Shown here piece after piece: positions 10,807 through 19,302 of a DNA stretch of 64,000 nt. Each line of letters begins with the position of its first letter. Position 1 is the stretch's first letter. Under the pieces are notes generated by a model. That model did not search any database, had not been told where the DNA came from, and was given only the letters and a program-made list of their open reading frames with translations. The stretch comes from Streptomyces acidicola (GTDB lineage: Bacteria; Actinomycetota; Actinomycetes; Streptomycetales; Streptomycetaceae): contig NZ_VMNX01000007.1 of assembly GCF_009377235.1 (NCBI RefSeq), positions 1-64,000 of the forward strand. Reading direction: 5' to 3'. Made by a program: the position numbers and the translations under genes.

Positions 10807-10925
10807 GCACGGCCTCCGTGGGACAAGGGACGGCTGGGGTTCGAGGGTGCCGACGTACAGCATCGGTCAGGCCGCGCGCAGGTGAGGGTGAGTCCAAGGA
10901 CCGTGCGCCGCCGGGCGGACGCACA

Positions 10926-11663
10926 TCAGGCGCCGGGCGGCGGGCCGGGGCGCTGCCCGGCCGGCAGTCCGGCGAGGTCGGCGCCGCGGCGCAGTACGTC
11001 GCGGAGCATGGTGGGGGTGAGGGTGCGGGTGAACAGGTTGCGCCGGCTGGGGTGGTAGCAGCCCAGCAGGTGCAGTTGCCGCTCGTCGCCGGGACCGGCA
11101 ATCAGTACGTGCGCACCGTGCCCGAAGTCCGGTCGCGGACGGGGCACTTGCCATCCCGCTTCCGCCAGCACCGGCAGCAGCGCGTGCCACGCGAAGGCGC
11201 CGAGTACCAGGACGGCCCGCAAGCTGGGACGCAACAACTCCAGTTCGCGGGCGAGCCAGGGGCGGCAGGTGTCCCGCTCGGTGGTGGTCGGCTGGTTGGC
11301 GGGCGGCGCGCAGTGCACCGGCACGGTGATCCGCACCCCGTACAGCTCCATCCCGTCGCCGCGGTGCGTGGCGGTCGGCTGGGAGGCCAGCCCGATGTCG
11401 TACAGCGCGGCATAGAGCGCGTCGCCGGCCGGGTCGCCGGTGAAGATGCGCCCGGTGCGGTTGCCGCCGTGCGCGGCCGGCGCAAGCCCGATGATCGCAA
11501 GGGGAGCGTCCGGCGGGCCGAAGCCGGGCACCGGCCTGGCCCAGTACTCCCAGTCCCTGAAGGTCCGGCGCTTGACGCGCGCGGTCTCCTCCCGCCAGGC
11601 CACCAACCGCGGGCAGGCCCGGCATGCGGCCACCGCCGCGTCCAGATCCCGGACCGTGTTCAT
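10926..11663 (-). CDS. Family 5 uracil-DNA glycosylase (UdgB-like, 4Fe-4S)
   Basis: This 245-aa DNA-repair enzyme removes uracil, and in family 5 some other deaminated bases, from DNA. The signature GLAPAAHGGN (59-68) lacks the polar catalytic residue of families 1 and 4, which marks family 5. The second motif is CYHPSRRNLFT. Cys14, Cys17, Cys118 and Cys133 (the latter in ERDTCRPW) fit the four ligands of the iron-sulfur cluster. The start at ATG 11663 (MNTVRDLDAAV) places the first CxxC where expected. The gene ends 119 bp before lysR on the same strand and is divergent from the DUF488 gene. Confidence 0.88.
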   Translation of the reverse strand: MNTVRDLDAAVAACRACPRLVAWREETARVKRRTFRDWEYWARPVPGFGPPDAPLAIIGLAPAAHGGNRTGRIFTGDPAGDALYAALYDIGLASQPTATHRGDGMELYGVRITVPVHCAPPANQPTTTERDTCRPWLARELELLRPSLRAVLVLGAFAWHALLPVLAEAGWQVPRPRPDFGHGAHVLIAGPGDERQLHLLGCYHPSRRNLFTRTLTPTMLRDVLRRGADLAGLPAGQRPGPPPGA

Positions 11664-11924
11664 CGAGGGAGCCGTGCGCGCGGGAAAGTCGCGTGACTCC
11701 GGCGGGACGTCTGCCGGGCATGCCGTCGCACCTCCTCGACACCGGGATGCGGGCCGTTGTCGATGCCGCCCGTACCGGGCACTCGTGAGGGCCACTCCGG
11801 GAGCGGTCGGCTCGCCCGAGAAGTCCCCGATAAACTGGTTGAGTCTGATTCCGTTTCGCGGCGGGGGGCCGAGCCGTCCAGCAGCTCAGGCCGAGCCGAC
11901 CGATCGATCTGGAAGGGCACTCCC

Positions 11925-12287
11925 ATGGCCAAACAGATCACGTATCGCAGAGTCTACGAGGAGACCTCGCCTCAGGACGGTAAACGTGTGCTCGTCGACC
12001 GGGTCTGGCCACGCGGCATGCGCAAGGAAGACGCGCATCTGGACGAGTGGCTCCGTGACGTCGCCCCGTCGACCGAACTACGCAAATGGTACAGCCACGA
12101 ACCGAGCCGCTTCACCGAGTTCCGCCGCCGCTACTTTGCGGAACTGCGGGATTCCGGGCATCGGCAGGCCGCGGAGCATCTGCGTGATCTCGCCACGCAG
12201 GACAAGCTCCTGCTGCTGACCGCCACCAAGGACGTGGACCACAGCCAGGCCGCCGTACTCGCCGAGTGGCTGACCAGGAAGCGGTGA
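11925..12287 (+). CDS. DUF488 family protein (YeaO-like)
   Basis: This 120-aa protein matches DUF488 along its whole length: VLVDRVWPRGMRKEDAHLDE, LRDVAPSTELRKWYSH, RYFAELRDSG and LLLLTATKDVDHSQAAVLAE. The conserved WPRG and the charged/aromatic positions suggest a nucleic-acid- or nucleotide-related role, but the function is unproven in the family. The start at ATG 11925 follows GAAGGGCACTCCC. It is divergent from the UDG gene (261-bp gap) and no partner gene is coupled to it. Confidence 0.85.
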   Translation: MAKQITYRRVYEETSPQDGKRVLVDRVWPRGMRKEDAHLDEWLRDVAPSTELRKWYSHEPSRFTEFRRRYFAELRDSGHRQAAEHLRDLATQDKLLLLTATKDVDHSQAAVLAEWLTRKR

Positions 12288-12314
12288 CGGACACGCTTCC
12301 ATGCCGCCAGGCCA

Positions 12315-12326
12315 GTAACCGTTTAC
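12315..12326. promoter_or_regulatory. Putative LacI operator copy 1
   Basis: GTAACCGTTTAC matches the near-palindrome GTAAACGTTTAC at 11 of 12 positions. It lies about 200 bp upstream of a second copy, consistent with a looping auxiliary operator. Confidence 0.45.
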
Positions 12327-12494
12327 GGTCGGATCGTAGAACGGGCAGGTGAGGTCGGGTAAGGCAGTTGAACCACATCGCCACCCCGAGCTTCCCATCG
12401 AGTCTGCGGTACGGGGCCTGAACTGCCTGTATTCAGCGGAGACTGTGGCCGCACAGGCCTTCCCTGCGAGCCGAAGTTCAGTCGTGCACGGCCA

Positions 12495-12524
12495 TTGACC
12501 GGCCCACACCCCTCTCATTAGCGT
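12495..12524 (+). promoter_or_regulatory. Promoter of the Tat-exported protein gene
   Basis: TTGACC (12495-12500), an 18-bp spacer and TAGCGT (12519-12524). The same TTGxxx-18-TAGCGT layout stands before the GH36 gene, and in both cases the LacI-like operator follows downstream of the -10. Confidence 0.6.
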
Positions 12525-12525
12525 G

Positions 12526-12537
12526 GAATACGTTTAC
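12526..12537. promoter_or_regulatory. Putative LacI operator copy 2
   Basis: GAATACGTTTAC shares the CGTTTAC half and most of the other half of GTAAACGTTTAC. It begins 2 bp after the proposed -10, over the expected start site, where a repressor would block initiation. Confidence 0.6.
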
Positions 12538-12598
12538 TGCACCGGACATCGGACATCGGACGCCGGCCGCCGCCCGCTGCCCACCGCCCACCAGGTCC

Positions 12599-12628
12599 AG
12601 CGCCGAGTCGGCAAGCGGACTCGGCGCT
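12599..12628 (+). promoter_or_regulatory. Leader hairpin
   Basis: AGCGCCGAGTC (12599-12609) pairs perfectly with GACTCGGCGCT (12618-12628) around an 8-nt loop. It lies inside the predicted untranslated leader, 148 nt before the start codon, with no T-run after it. It may stabilise the mRNA or be part of a regulatory fold. Confidence 0.6.
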
Positions 12629-12775
12629 GCCCGCCTCCCTCTCCTGTCCCTGCCCGACCGGGCCGACGGTTCGTTCGCCGCGGCAGGGGTGGCTGCCACA
12701 CCCGCACCGAGCCGTATCGCCCCCGCAGGCCTCCTCTCTTGCTGCCGTCCCGCAGAGCCGAAAGGAACATCCACC

Positions 12776-15634
12776 GTGTTCGAGTCTCTCCAGCGCAGAT
12801 CCCTTCTCAAGATGGCCGCGGGCACGGCAGCCACGGGATGGCTGTGGCGGGGCGGCACCGCCCAGGCCGCCGCCACGACCGGCACCGCTATGACCGGCGC
12901 CGTCACCAACACCGGTCCCCTCGACACGCTCGTCTTCGGGGACACCGCGTCGGAGAGCGCGCACGGTCTGACCGCGACCCTCTCCGACGTCGTCCCGGGC
13001 GGACTCGGCCAGGCAGCCCGTGTGCTCAACGCCCCTCAGACCGCCGGCTTCTGGGGCGGCACGCTGTCGGCGACGATGGCCTGCAAGCCCAGGGGCGTCA
13101 CCTACATCACCATCAAGCTGTGGGGTTCGGAGAGCGGCGCGGACCTCGGCCGGCTGCAACTGTTCGCCGAGGGCAGGCAGGTCGGCCACTACCACCTGGG
13201 CGCCGTCGACCCCCTCGACATCGCGAGCGATGATCCGCGTACCCCGGAGCGGTTCTACTTCCACACACTGCCCCTGCCCGTCGACCTCACCGAGGGCAAG
13301 AAGGCGGTCTCCCTGGAGGTCCGCTCCATGGGCCGCATCGCCGGGTACGCGTCATCGGCCGACGAGTACTACAAGGACATGACCGGCCCGAGCCGCACGA
13401 TCTACCGCCTCTACACCCACGACGAGCCGTACTTCGCCCTCGCCGCGGACGACGTCACCGGCACCATGCCGGCTCTCGCCACCCGTACCTCCCCTGGCAG
13501 CGAGGTCATCGACACGATCAACGCACGCGTCACCGCCCGGGCCGCCGCCGAGGCCGCCCGCCCCAGCGCCCAACTCGACCTGTGGTACCTGGACTTCCTC
13601 GCGCGTGCCTACGGCATGTCGTCGACGGGCGCGTACCGGCACATCGCCGTGCCGCCGCAGATCGCACGCAGTCTGGACGGCGTCTACTGGAAGTACGTCG
13701 CCGACTCCACCGTGATGACCGGCTCCAGCCAGCAGTGGATGGGCCTGGGACGTGCGGGACTTGTCCTGCTCGGCCTCGCCGACGAGCTGAAGCCGCTGCT
13801 CGACGAGCCGGTGCTCGGATCGCCGTACGGGCTCACCAACGCCGGTTTCGAGTTCGGTACCACGGGCTGGAGGTCCTCCATCTGGTCCGGCAGCGGCACC
13901 GCCTCCCGGGACACCACCGTGTACCGCACCGGCCACGCCTCGGCGAGGGTGACGGTCCCCAGCGCGGGCACGGTCGGCTACACGACCTCGGCCAAGATCC
14001 CGGTGGACCAGGGCACTTACACGTACGGCGCCTGGATCAAGACCGACGGCGTGGGCGCCGGCAGTGCCTTTCTGGACGTCCTGTTCTACGACGCGAGCGG
14101 CACGCCGGTCGGCGGCGACAACAAGGTCCACGCCTCGGCCGGTACCCACGACTGGGAGCACGTGACGACCGCCCTCACCACGCCCGGCGGCGCAACCCAG
14201 GTCACGATCAGCATCCGCCTGTCGGGCGCGGGCACCGCCTGGTTCGACGACCTGACGATGGTAAAGCCGGAGGGCTCGTCGTACGCACCGGTCATCCGCC
14301 GGGACGCCTGGACGAAGATGCTGCTGGACAGCCGCGAGTACTGGCGGCAGAACGTCCCGCAGTACACCAACCAGGCCATCATCTGCGCCATCGGCCTCTA
14401 TCTCGCCGACCGCGGCCTCACCTACCTCGGTTCGGACGACGCCTGGGGCGAGAAGAAGGCCCGCGACCACATCTACCAGGCGGTCGGCCTCGTGCCCTGG
14501 CTGGGCCCGGAGAAGGCGGACGGCACCCCGACCATGCCGCTCGGCGGCTCGTACTACCAGGTCACCACGAAGGGCATCTCCAAGGAACTCGGCTACGCCG
14601 GCAACTACGGCGAACTCCAGGAGTGGCTCTCCATGGTGTACGACGCGGTCATCGGCATCGGCGGTGTCGAGGACACCACCCTGCACTCCCATCTGCTGAA
14701 GATCGCCAAGGCGCGCACCGTCTTCCACTGTCCGGCACTGGACGGCGACGGCTACAAGTCGATGCGAATGGAGGCGATCATCGGCTGGCGTGACACCGAG
14801 TACCCCGGCAAGGTCGCCTACGACGAGGGCAACAAGTGGGACGGCCACCCACTGCGCCTGGCCGCACTGCTCAAGGATCCCGACTACACCTCGTACGCCC
14901 AGCAGTCCATCACCGACAACCAGGCCTTCCACGTGCTGGAGGAGGCCGCAGGGCTCACCGCCTCCGCCCGCACCAACCTCAACCTGCTGAGCACCGCCGA
15001 CGACTACGCGTACATCACCGGCGCCACGGGCAGCGGCGCCCAACTGCCCATGACGCCCGGGCAGCCCGACTTTGTCTTCTCCGACGAGGAGAACGGACTG
15101 GTCGCGGTCAAGCACGGCGACGAGATCCTGTACGCGTCGCTGTACTGGCGGGCCCGGTGGGGCGTCAACCGGCTCGCCCGCGTCCACCACATCAGCGCGG
15201 CGGGCATCGAGCGTTCGGCCACCGTCCGACAGGAGGTGAAGTACATCGCCGACGGGCGGGCCTTCACCGAACCCGACTGGGTCAACTGGGAGTTCACGGT
15301 GAACGACCTCGACATCCCGGACGGCGGTTTCAACCCGCCCGGCGACGCCCTGCACCAGGCGTACGCCGGACAGGTGCTCCCGCTGGCCAAGGCACCCGAC
15401 GACGTACCGGAGCGCGACCCCGGCGTGGAGAGCCCGTACGCCGGACGCGCCTCCTTCTACCGGTGCGCGTACGGCCCGTATCTGATCGCCATGAACACCA
15501 CCGCCGACCGCAGCTACACCTTCACCACGCAGGGCTTCGGCGAATCCACGAACCTGGTGACCGGGGCGAAGGTGAGCGCTGACGCCACACTGCGTGTGAA
15601 GCCGGGCACGACCGTGGTGCTGCGCAGACGCTGA
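12776..15634 (+). CDS. Large Tat-exported carbohydrate-active protein, enzyme class unknown
   Basis: This 952-aa protein starts at GTG 12776 behind AAAGGA. LQRRSLLKMAAGTAATGW is a classic twin-arginine signal, ending near AQA. Following it I see a beta-rich N-terminal region, then an alpha-helical region (WYLDFLARAYGM, AGLVLLGLADEL) interrupted at about 360-500 by a CBM4/9-like jelly roll (NAGFEFGTTGWRSS to AWFDDLTMV). The helices then resume (QAIICAIGLYLADRGL, YGELQEWLSMVYDAVIGIGG), and a beta-rich C-terminus contains EENGLVAVKHGDEILYASLY. A helical barrel plus beta-sandwich recalls polysaccharide lyases or some glycosidases, but I cannot name a family or catalytic residues. The convergent GH36 gene and shared operator suggest a role on galactose-containing glycans. 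Confidence 0.75.
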   Translation: MFESLQRRSLLKMAAGTAATGWLWRGGTAQAAATTGTAMTGAVTNTGPLDTLVFGDTASESAHGLTATLSDVVPGGLGQAARVLNAPQTAGFWGGTLSATMACKPRGVTYITIKLWGSESGADLGRLQLFAEGRQVGHYHLGAVDPLDIASDDPRTPERFYFHTLPLPVDLTEGKKAVSLEVRSMGRIAGYASSADEYYKDMTGPSRTIYRLYTHDEPYFALAADDVTGTMPALATRTSPGSEVIDTINARVTARAAAEAARPSAQLDLWYLDFLARAYGMSSTGAYRHIAVPPQIARSLDGVYWKYVADSTVMTGSSQQWMGLGRAGLVLLGLADELKPLLDEPVLGSPYGLTNAGFEFGTTGWRSSIWSGSGTASRDTTVYRTGHASARVTVPSAGTVGYTTSAKIPVDQGTYTYGAWIKTDGVGAGSAFLDVLFYDASGTPVGGDNKVHASAGTHDWEHVTTALTTPGGATQVTISIRLSGAGTAWFDDLTMVKPEGSSYAPVIRRDAWTKMLLDSREYWRQNVPQYTNQAIICAIGLYLADRGLTYLGSDDAWGEKKARDHIYQAVGLVPWLGPEKADGTPTMPLGGSYYQVTTKGISKELGYAGNYGELQEWLSMVYDAVIGIGGVEDTTLHSHLLKIAKARTVFHCPALDGDGYKSMRMEAIIGWRDTEYPGKVAYDEGNKWDGHPLRLAALLKDPDYTSYAQQSITDNQAFHVLEEAAGLTASARTNLNLLSTADDYAYITGATGSGAQLPMTPGQPDFVFSDEENGLVAVKHGDEILYASLYWRARWGVNRLARVHHISAAGIERSATVRQEVKYIADGRAFTEPDWVNWEFTVNDLDIPDGGFNPPGDALHQAYAGQVLPLAKAPDDVPERDPGVESPYAGRASFYRCAYGPYLIAMNTTADRSYTFTTQGFGESTNLVTGAKVSADATLRVKPGTTVVLRRR

Positions 15635-15640
15635 GCCTGG

Positions 15641-15718
15641 TATCGCCGTATCGCCGTATCGCTGCGTCACTGTGCCGCTGTGCCGCTGTGCCGCTGTGCC
15701 GCTGTGCCGCTGTGTCGG
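15641..15718. repeat. Compound 8-bp tandem repeats between convergent genes
   Basis: TATCGCCG occurs twice plus TATCGCTG once (15641-15664). Then TGTGCCGC is repeated five times exactly (15671-15710) with a degenerate sixth copy. The array fills the 92-bp gap between the stops of two convergent genes, so it is non-coding and may vary in copy number by slippage. No terminator-like stem is evident. Confidence 0.8.
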
Positions 15719-15726
15719 TACGGCGG

Positions 15727-17907
15727 TCAGGCGCTCTCCGCCGGGTCAAGGGCGATCAGCACCGCGGACCCCTCGATCGGCAGGCCCACCCGCAGCGCGC
15801 GACCGCCCTCGTCCCAGTCGAGCCTCGTGCGCTCCCCAGCCTCGAACAGCACCCGGGGCCGACCGCCTGCGAGCGCGACCGTCACCGTCTCGGGCGCCCC
15901 GTCACGGCGCCACAGCGCCAGCAGCGTCGTACCGTCGTCCGCACTCAGCGCCAGGGCGAGCCAGCCGTCGCGCCAGCCCGGCAGGCCCAGCGGCCAGTGC
16001 GGGCGGGCGTTCGGCAGGAGGTGGCGGTAGGTCTTGTACGTGGCCAACGCCTCGCACACCAGCGCCATCCGGTCCTTGGCCAGCAGATCGGGGCGGCCGC
16101 TGAGGTGGACTCGGCCGAGCATGGCCGACACGAGCACCATGCCGAGTTCGGCCTCGGTGTGCTCGGCCTGCGGATACGCCCAGATGGCGCCCTGCTCCGG
16201 GGTGACCGCGGTGGGCGCGGCGGCGGCGATCGCGGGGAGCAGACGGAAGTCCTGCTGGTCGGTGACCGAGTGGATCGGCAGACGGGAGAGGATCGCGTGG
16301 TCGGTGCGGCTGCCGCCGGCCGCGCAGCTCTCCAGGACCAGGCCGGGATGGCGGTCGAGCACGCCGTCGAGCCAGTCGAGGTGGGCGCGGTTGTGGCCGA
16401 GCAGGCCGTCTCCAGGGCTGTCGGTGCCGTCGGGGCCGTCTGTGCCCGCGCCGATGTCGATGTTGTAGTCGAGCTTGAGGTATCCGACGCCGTAGTCGCG
16501 CACCAGCCGGTCCACGACCGCGTCGAGGTGGGCGCGGGCGGCGGGGTGCCGCAGGTCGAGTTGGTTGCGTCCCCACTCCACGACGCGGACGCCGTCCCGC
16601 CGGAAGAACGCCGCGTCCGGCAGTGCGGCGGCGACCGCGCCGCGCACCCCCACGACCTCCGGCTCCAGCCACAGCCCCGGCACCATCCCCGCCTCGCGGA
16701 TCCGGTCGATCACCTCTCCGAGGCCGCCGGGGAACCGTGGCTCCGCCTCCTCCCACTCCCCCACCGCGTCCCACCAGCCCGGCACCCCGCCGGGGCCGAC
16801 CGTGCGGGGCGGCTCGGCGTCGAACCAGCCGGCGTCGATGCAGAACACCTCTGCACCGGCGGCCGCCGCGGCGTCCACCAGGGGCAACAGTGCCCTGGTG
16901 CTGGGTTCGCCCATCAGGCTGTTCATGAAGTCGTTGAAGACGACGGGGAGTTGTTCGAGGTCGGGGTGCGGTCGGCGAGTGGCGCGCCGGTGGGTCGTCA
17001 GCGCGCCGACCGCCGCCTCCAGGCCGCCTTCCGGTACGACGGCCAGCGCGGCCGGGACGGTGTGAAAGGAGTCGCCGGGGGCGAGGCGGCGGCGCCACTG
17101 GTGTTCACGATCGGTGGGGCCGGAGAGGGTGAGGTAGACGTCGTCGAAGCGGTCGCCGAGCTCTGCGTGCCAGGAGCCGTTGTGCTCGATCTGCCAGAGC
17201 AGCGCCCGGCCGGTGGCCGTCTCCTCCAGGCAGCCCATCGGCAGGTACTCGGACGAGGACCAGGACCCGGTACTGGTCACGGCGACGCGGTTCTTCGATC
17301 CGGTCTGGCCGTACGCGACCATGCCGACGTCGTACAGGCCCCGCTCGGCGAGCGTCGCCCGGGACCAGCGGAACTCCCCGCTCCACGGGTTGGCGGCCAG
17401 CCAGAGGGACAGACCGTCCTCCCACCGCTCGCCGGCCGGGAGGTGGCGGGCCAGGTTGGAGAGGGCGAGGGACGAGACGTACTCCAGGGTCACCGGGGAG
17501 TCGCCCTCGTTCTCGACGTGTGCCTCCGTGTGCAGCACGGGCAGTCCAGGCCGCAGCCGGTACACGGCCGTCACACGCAACCCGGTCGTGTCGTCCGCCA
17601 TCCGGACACGCAACGTCCGCACGCCTTCGTCCTCGTTCTCCTCATGACCGGTGCAGCGCAGACCTCGGGCGAGCGCACCGTCCACATGCCGCTTGCCCGA
17701 CGTGCCCGACCGCCCGCTGCCGACGGTCTGGATCTCGACCAAGGGGAGCGCCCGCCGCGCGAGTCGCGCGCACAGGTCCGGCTCCCGCCCGGGATCGGGC
17801 AGGCCTGCCGGCTCGCCCACGGCCAGCAGCCGCGCGGGGCCGTCCGGGTCGAGGGATATGAGGAGCGACAACTGGTGGCTGCCCCAGCGCAGAGGGGTGA
17901 GCGTCAT
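15727..17907 (-). CDS. Alpha-galactosidase, glycoside hydrolase family 36
   Basis: This 726-aa retaining exo-enzyme releases terminal alpha-galactose. Domain order is N-terminal beta-supersandwich (1 to about 300), TIM barrel (about 320-650) and C-terminal sheet. The nucleophile is Asp480 in GYLKLDYN and the acid/base is Asp550 in SVTDQQDF, with the family segment ESCAAGGSRTD between them. WFDAEPP and LWLEPEVV also fit GH36. There is no signal peptide, so it is probably cytosolic and would act on imported oligosaccharides. The start at ATG 17907 (MTLTPLRWGSHQ) is preferred over low-complexity upstream sequence. It is divergent from a LacI gene; the promoter and operator lie between them. Confidence 0.92.
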   Translation of the reverse strand: MTLTPLRWGSHQLSLLISLDPDGPARLLAVGEPAGLPDPGREPDLCARLARRALPLVEIQTVGSGRSGTSGKRHVDGALARGLRCTGHEENEDEGVRTLRVRMADDTTGLRVTAVYRLRPGLPVLHTEAHVENEGDSPVTLEYVSSLALSNLARHLPAGERWEDGLSLWLAANPWSGEFRWSRATLAERGLYDVGMVAYGQTGSKNRVAVTSTGSWSSSEYLPMGCLEETATGRALLWQIEHNGSWHAELGDRFDDVYLTLSGPTDREHQWRRRLAPGDSFHTVPAALAVVPEGGLEAAVGALTTHRRATRRPHPDLEQLPVVFNDFMNSLMGEPSTRALLPLVDAAAAAGAEVFCIDAGWFDAEPPRTVGPGGVPGWWDAVGEWEEAEPRFPGGLGEVIDRIREAGMVPGLWLEPEVVGVRGAVAAALPDAAFFRRDGVRVVEWGRNQLDLRHPAARAHLDAVVDRLVRDYGVGYLKLDYNIDIGAGTDGPDGTDSPGDGLLGHNRAHLDWLDGVLDRHPGLVLESCAAGGSRTDHAILSRLPIHSVTDQQDFRLLPAIAAAAPTAVTPEQGAIWAYPQAEHTEAELGMVLVSAMLGRVHLSGRPDLLAKDRMALVCEALATYKTYRHLLPNARPHWPLGLPGWRDGWLALALSADDGTTLLALWRRDGAPETVTVALAGGRPRVLFEAGERTRLDWDEGGRALRVGLPIEGSAVLIALDPAESA

Positions 17908-18017
17908 GGAGCGGCTCCGGCTACGGAGGGGGGAGGAAGAGCAGGCACAAAGCAATCCCGGAATCACGGAGTAAGGGAGCAACGGAGTAAAGGGCCAAGG
18001 GGGACCAAGGGACGAAG

Positions 18018-18029
18018 GGAAACGTTTAC
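18018..18029. promoter_or_regulatory. Putative LacI operator copy 3
   Basis: GGAAACGTTTAC, read on the other strand as GTAAACGTTTCC, is the closest copy to the palindrome GTAAACGTTTAC. It lies 10 bp downstream of the GH36 -10 element and 67 bp from the LacI start codon. Confidence 0.6.
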
Positions 18030-18038
18030 TGTGCGATC

Positions 18039-18068
18039 ACGCTAGCTCCTCTCCTCCAGCTGCCGCAA
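18039..18068 (-). promoter_or_regulatory. GH36 promoter
   Basis: On the minus strand TTGCGG (18063-18068), an 18-bp spacer and TAGCGT (18039-18044). Both the spacer length and the unusual TAGCGT hexamer repeat the promoter at 12495-12524, supporting joint control. Confidence 0.55.
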
Positions 18069-18096
18069 GGCGCCCGGCTTGCAGTAACGTCGAGGC

Positions 18097-19221
18097 GTGA
18101 CGGACAACGGGAACAGCGAGCGGCCCATCCCCCGCACGGGCCGGCCAGGAAAGCGGAAGCGGACCGACGCGCAGCAGGACCTCAGGGACAGGCCCAGCAC
18201 GATCCGGGACGTCGCCTCGAAGGCCGGTGTTTCGGTGGCAACCGTTTCCCGCACCCTGGCCGGGAACTATCCCGTCTCCGACGAAACCAGGGCGCGGGTC
18301 ATGGCCGCCGTCGAGTCCCTGCACTACGTGGTCAACGTGCACGCCAAGGCGCTCTCCGGGCGGGTCGCCGGCCCGGTCGCCCTGGTCATGAAGGACATCA
18401 CCGGTCCGTCGCTCGCCCATGTCGCCGCCGGAGTGGAACAGGAGGCCGCCGACCGGGGCAGGCTGAGCCTGGTGTGCGCCACGCACGACGACCCGGCCCG
18501 CGAGGACGACCTGGTCCAGCTCATGCGGGAGCAGCACGCGGCCGCCGTCCTCCTCGTCGGCAGTGTGGTGCCGGACGAGGCGTACGACCGGCGGATGATC
18601 GGATACGCCGAGGCGTTGAACGCCGCGGGATCGCGCCTGGTACTGGTCGGCCGTCCGGCACCGGCGCCCGACCTGCCGGTGACCGTCGTGGACTACGACA
18701 ACCGGGGCGGTGCCTTCCAGGCCACCTCGCACCTGCTCGCGTCCGGGCACCGGCGGGTGTTGTTCCTAGGCGGGGAGACCGGGCTGAGCAGCGGGGACGA
18801 GCGCAGGGCGGGGCACCGGGACGCGCTGCGCGCGCACGGCGTCGACCATGCCGAGGAGCTGGACACCGCGGGGACGTACACCCGGGCCTCGGGTTATGTC
18901 CGCACGCGGGACGCGTTGCGGGCCGGACTGGAGTTCACCGCCGTGTTCGCCGCCTCCGACGTGGTCGCGCTGGGCGCACTCGCCGCGCTGCGCGAGGCCG
19001 GCCTCGACGTACCGGGCGACGTGTCCGTGGTGGGTTTCGACGACGTGCCCTTCGCCACCGACCTGACACCGTCGCTGACGACGGTTCGGGTGCCCTACGA
19101 GGAACTCGGCCGCACCGCCGTACGCATGGCCCTGTCGCGCACACAGGCCCCCGCCGACGACCACGTCGTACTCGGCACCCAGCTCGTCATCCGCCGGTCG
19201 GTGCGCCGACTGGACTGGTAG
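18097..19221 (+). CDS. LacI-family regulator of the GH36 locus
   Basis: This 374-aa protein begins at GTG 18097 after CGAGG. It has an unusually long basic N-terminal extension (about 33 residues), then the LacI helix-turn-helix TIRDVASKAGVSVATVSRTL (about 35-54), the hinge helix region HYVVNVHAKALSG, and a periplasmic-binding-like ligand domain ending in DVSVVGFDDVPFATDLTPSL. Proteins of this type usually repress sugar genes until a sugar ligand binds. Divergence from the alpha-galactosidase gene, and GTAAACGTTTAC-like palindromes in front of that gene and the Tat-exported protein gene, suggest those are its targets. The ligand is unknown. Confidence 0.87.
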   Translation: MTDNGNSERPIPRTGRPGKRKRTDAQQDLRDRPSTIRDVASKAGVSVATVSRTLAGNYPVSDETRARVMAAVESLHYVVNVHAKALSGRVAGPVALVMKDITGPSLAHVAAGVEQEAADRGRLSLVCATHDDPAREDDLVQLMREQHAAAVLLVGSVVPDEAYDRRMIGYAEALNAAGSRLVLVGRPAPAPDLPVTVVDYDNRGGAFQATSHLLASGHRRVLFLGGETGLSSGDERRAGHRDALRAHGVDHAEELDTAGTYTRASGYVRTRDALRAGLEFTAVFAASDVVALGALAALREAGLDVPGDVSVVGFDDVPFATDLTPSLTTVRVPYEELGRTAVRMALSRTQAPADDHVVLGTQLVIRRSVRRLDW

Positions 19222-19302
19222 GCACACTCGTTCGCGGACCTGCCGTCCGGCCTCTCCCCCGTATCCCGATCGCCGCCCTGGTGCGTGGCGCGCGCCGACG
19301 GG

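Larger units (their letters stand above)
12288..12775. promoter_or_regulatory. 488-bp regulatory stretch before the Tat-exported protein gene
   Basis: There is no gene here. It contains two GTAAACGTTTAC-like sites (12315-12326 and 12526-12537), a promoter (12495-12524), direct repeats of GGACATC around 12544-12559, and a perfect 11-bp hairpin (12599-12628). The distance from the proposed start site (about 12530) to the GTG at 12776 implies a leader of roughly 245 nt, long for a Streptomyces secreted-enzyme gene. Confidence 0.6.

Noticed and set aside
12478-13264. Minus-strand frames before and over the start of the exported protein gene
   Set aside because: No family-like sequence and no ribosome site. 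They overlap the promoter, operator and Tat signal of the plus-strand gene.
13352-18045. Long antisense frames over the exported protein and GH36 genes (772 and 785 residues)
   Set aside because: They are rich in Val, Gly, Arg and Ala with no family-like motifs, mirror the codon positions of the real genes and lack ribosome sites.
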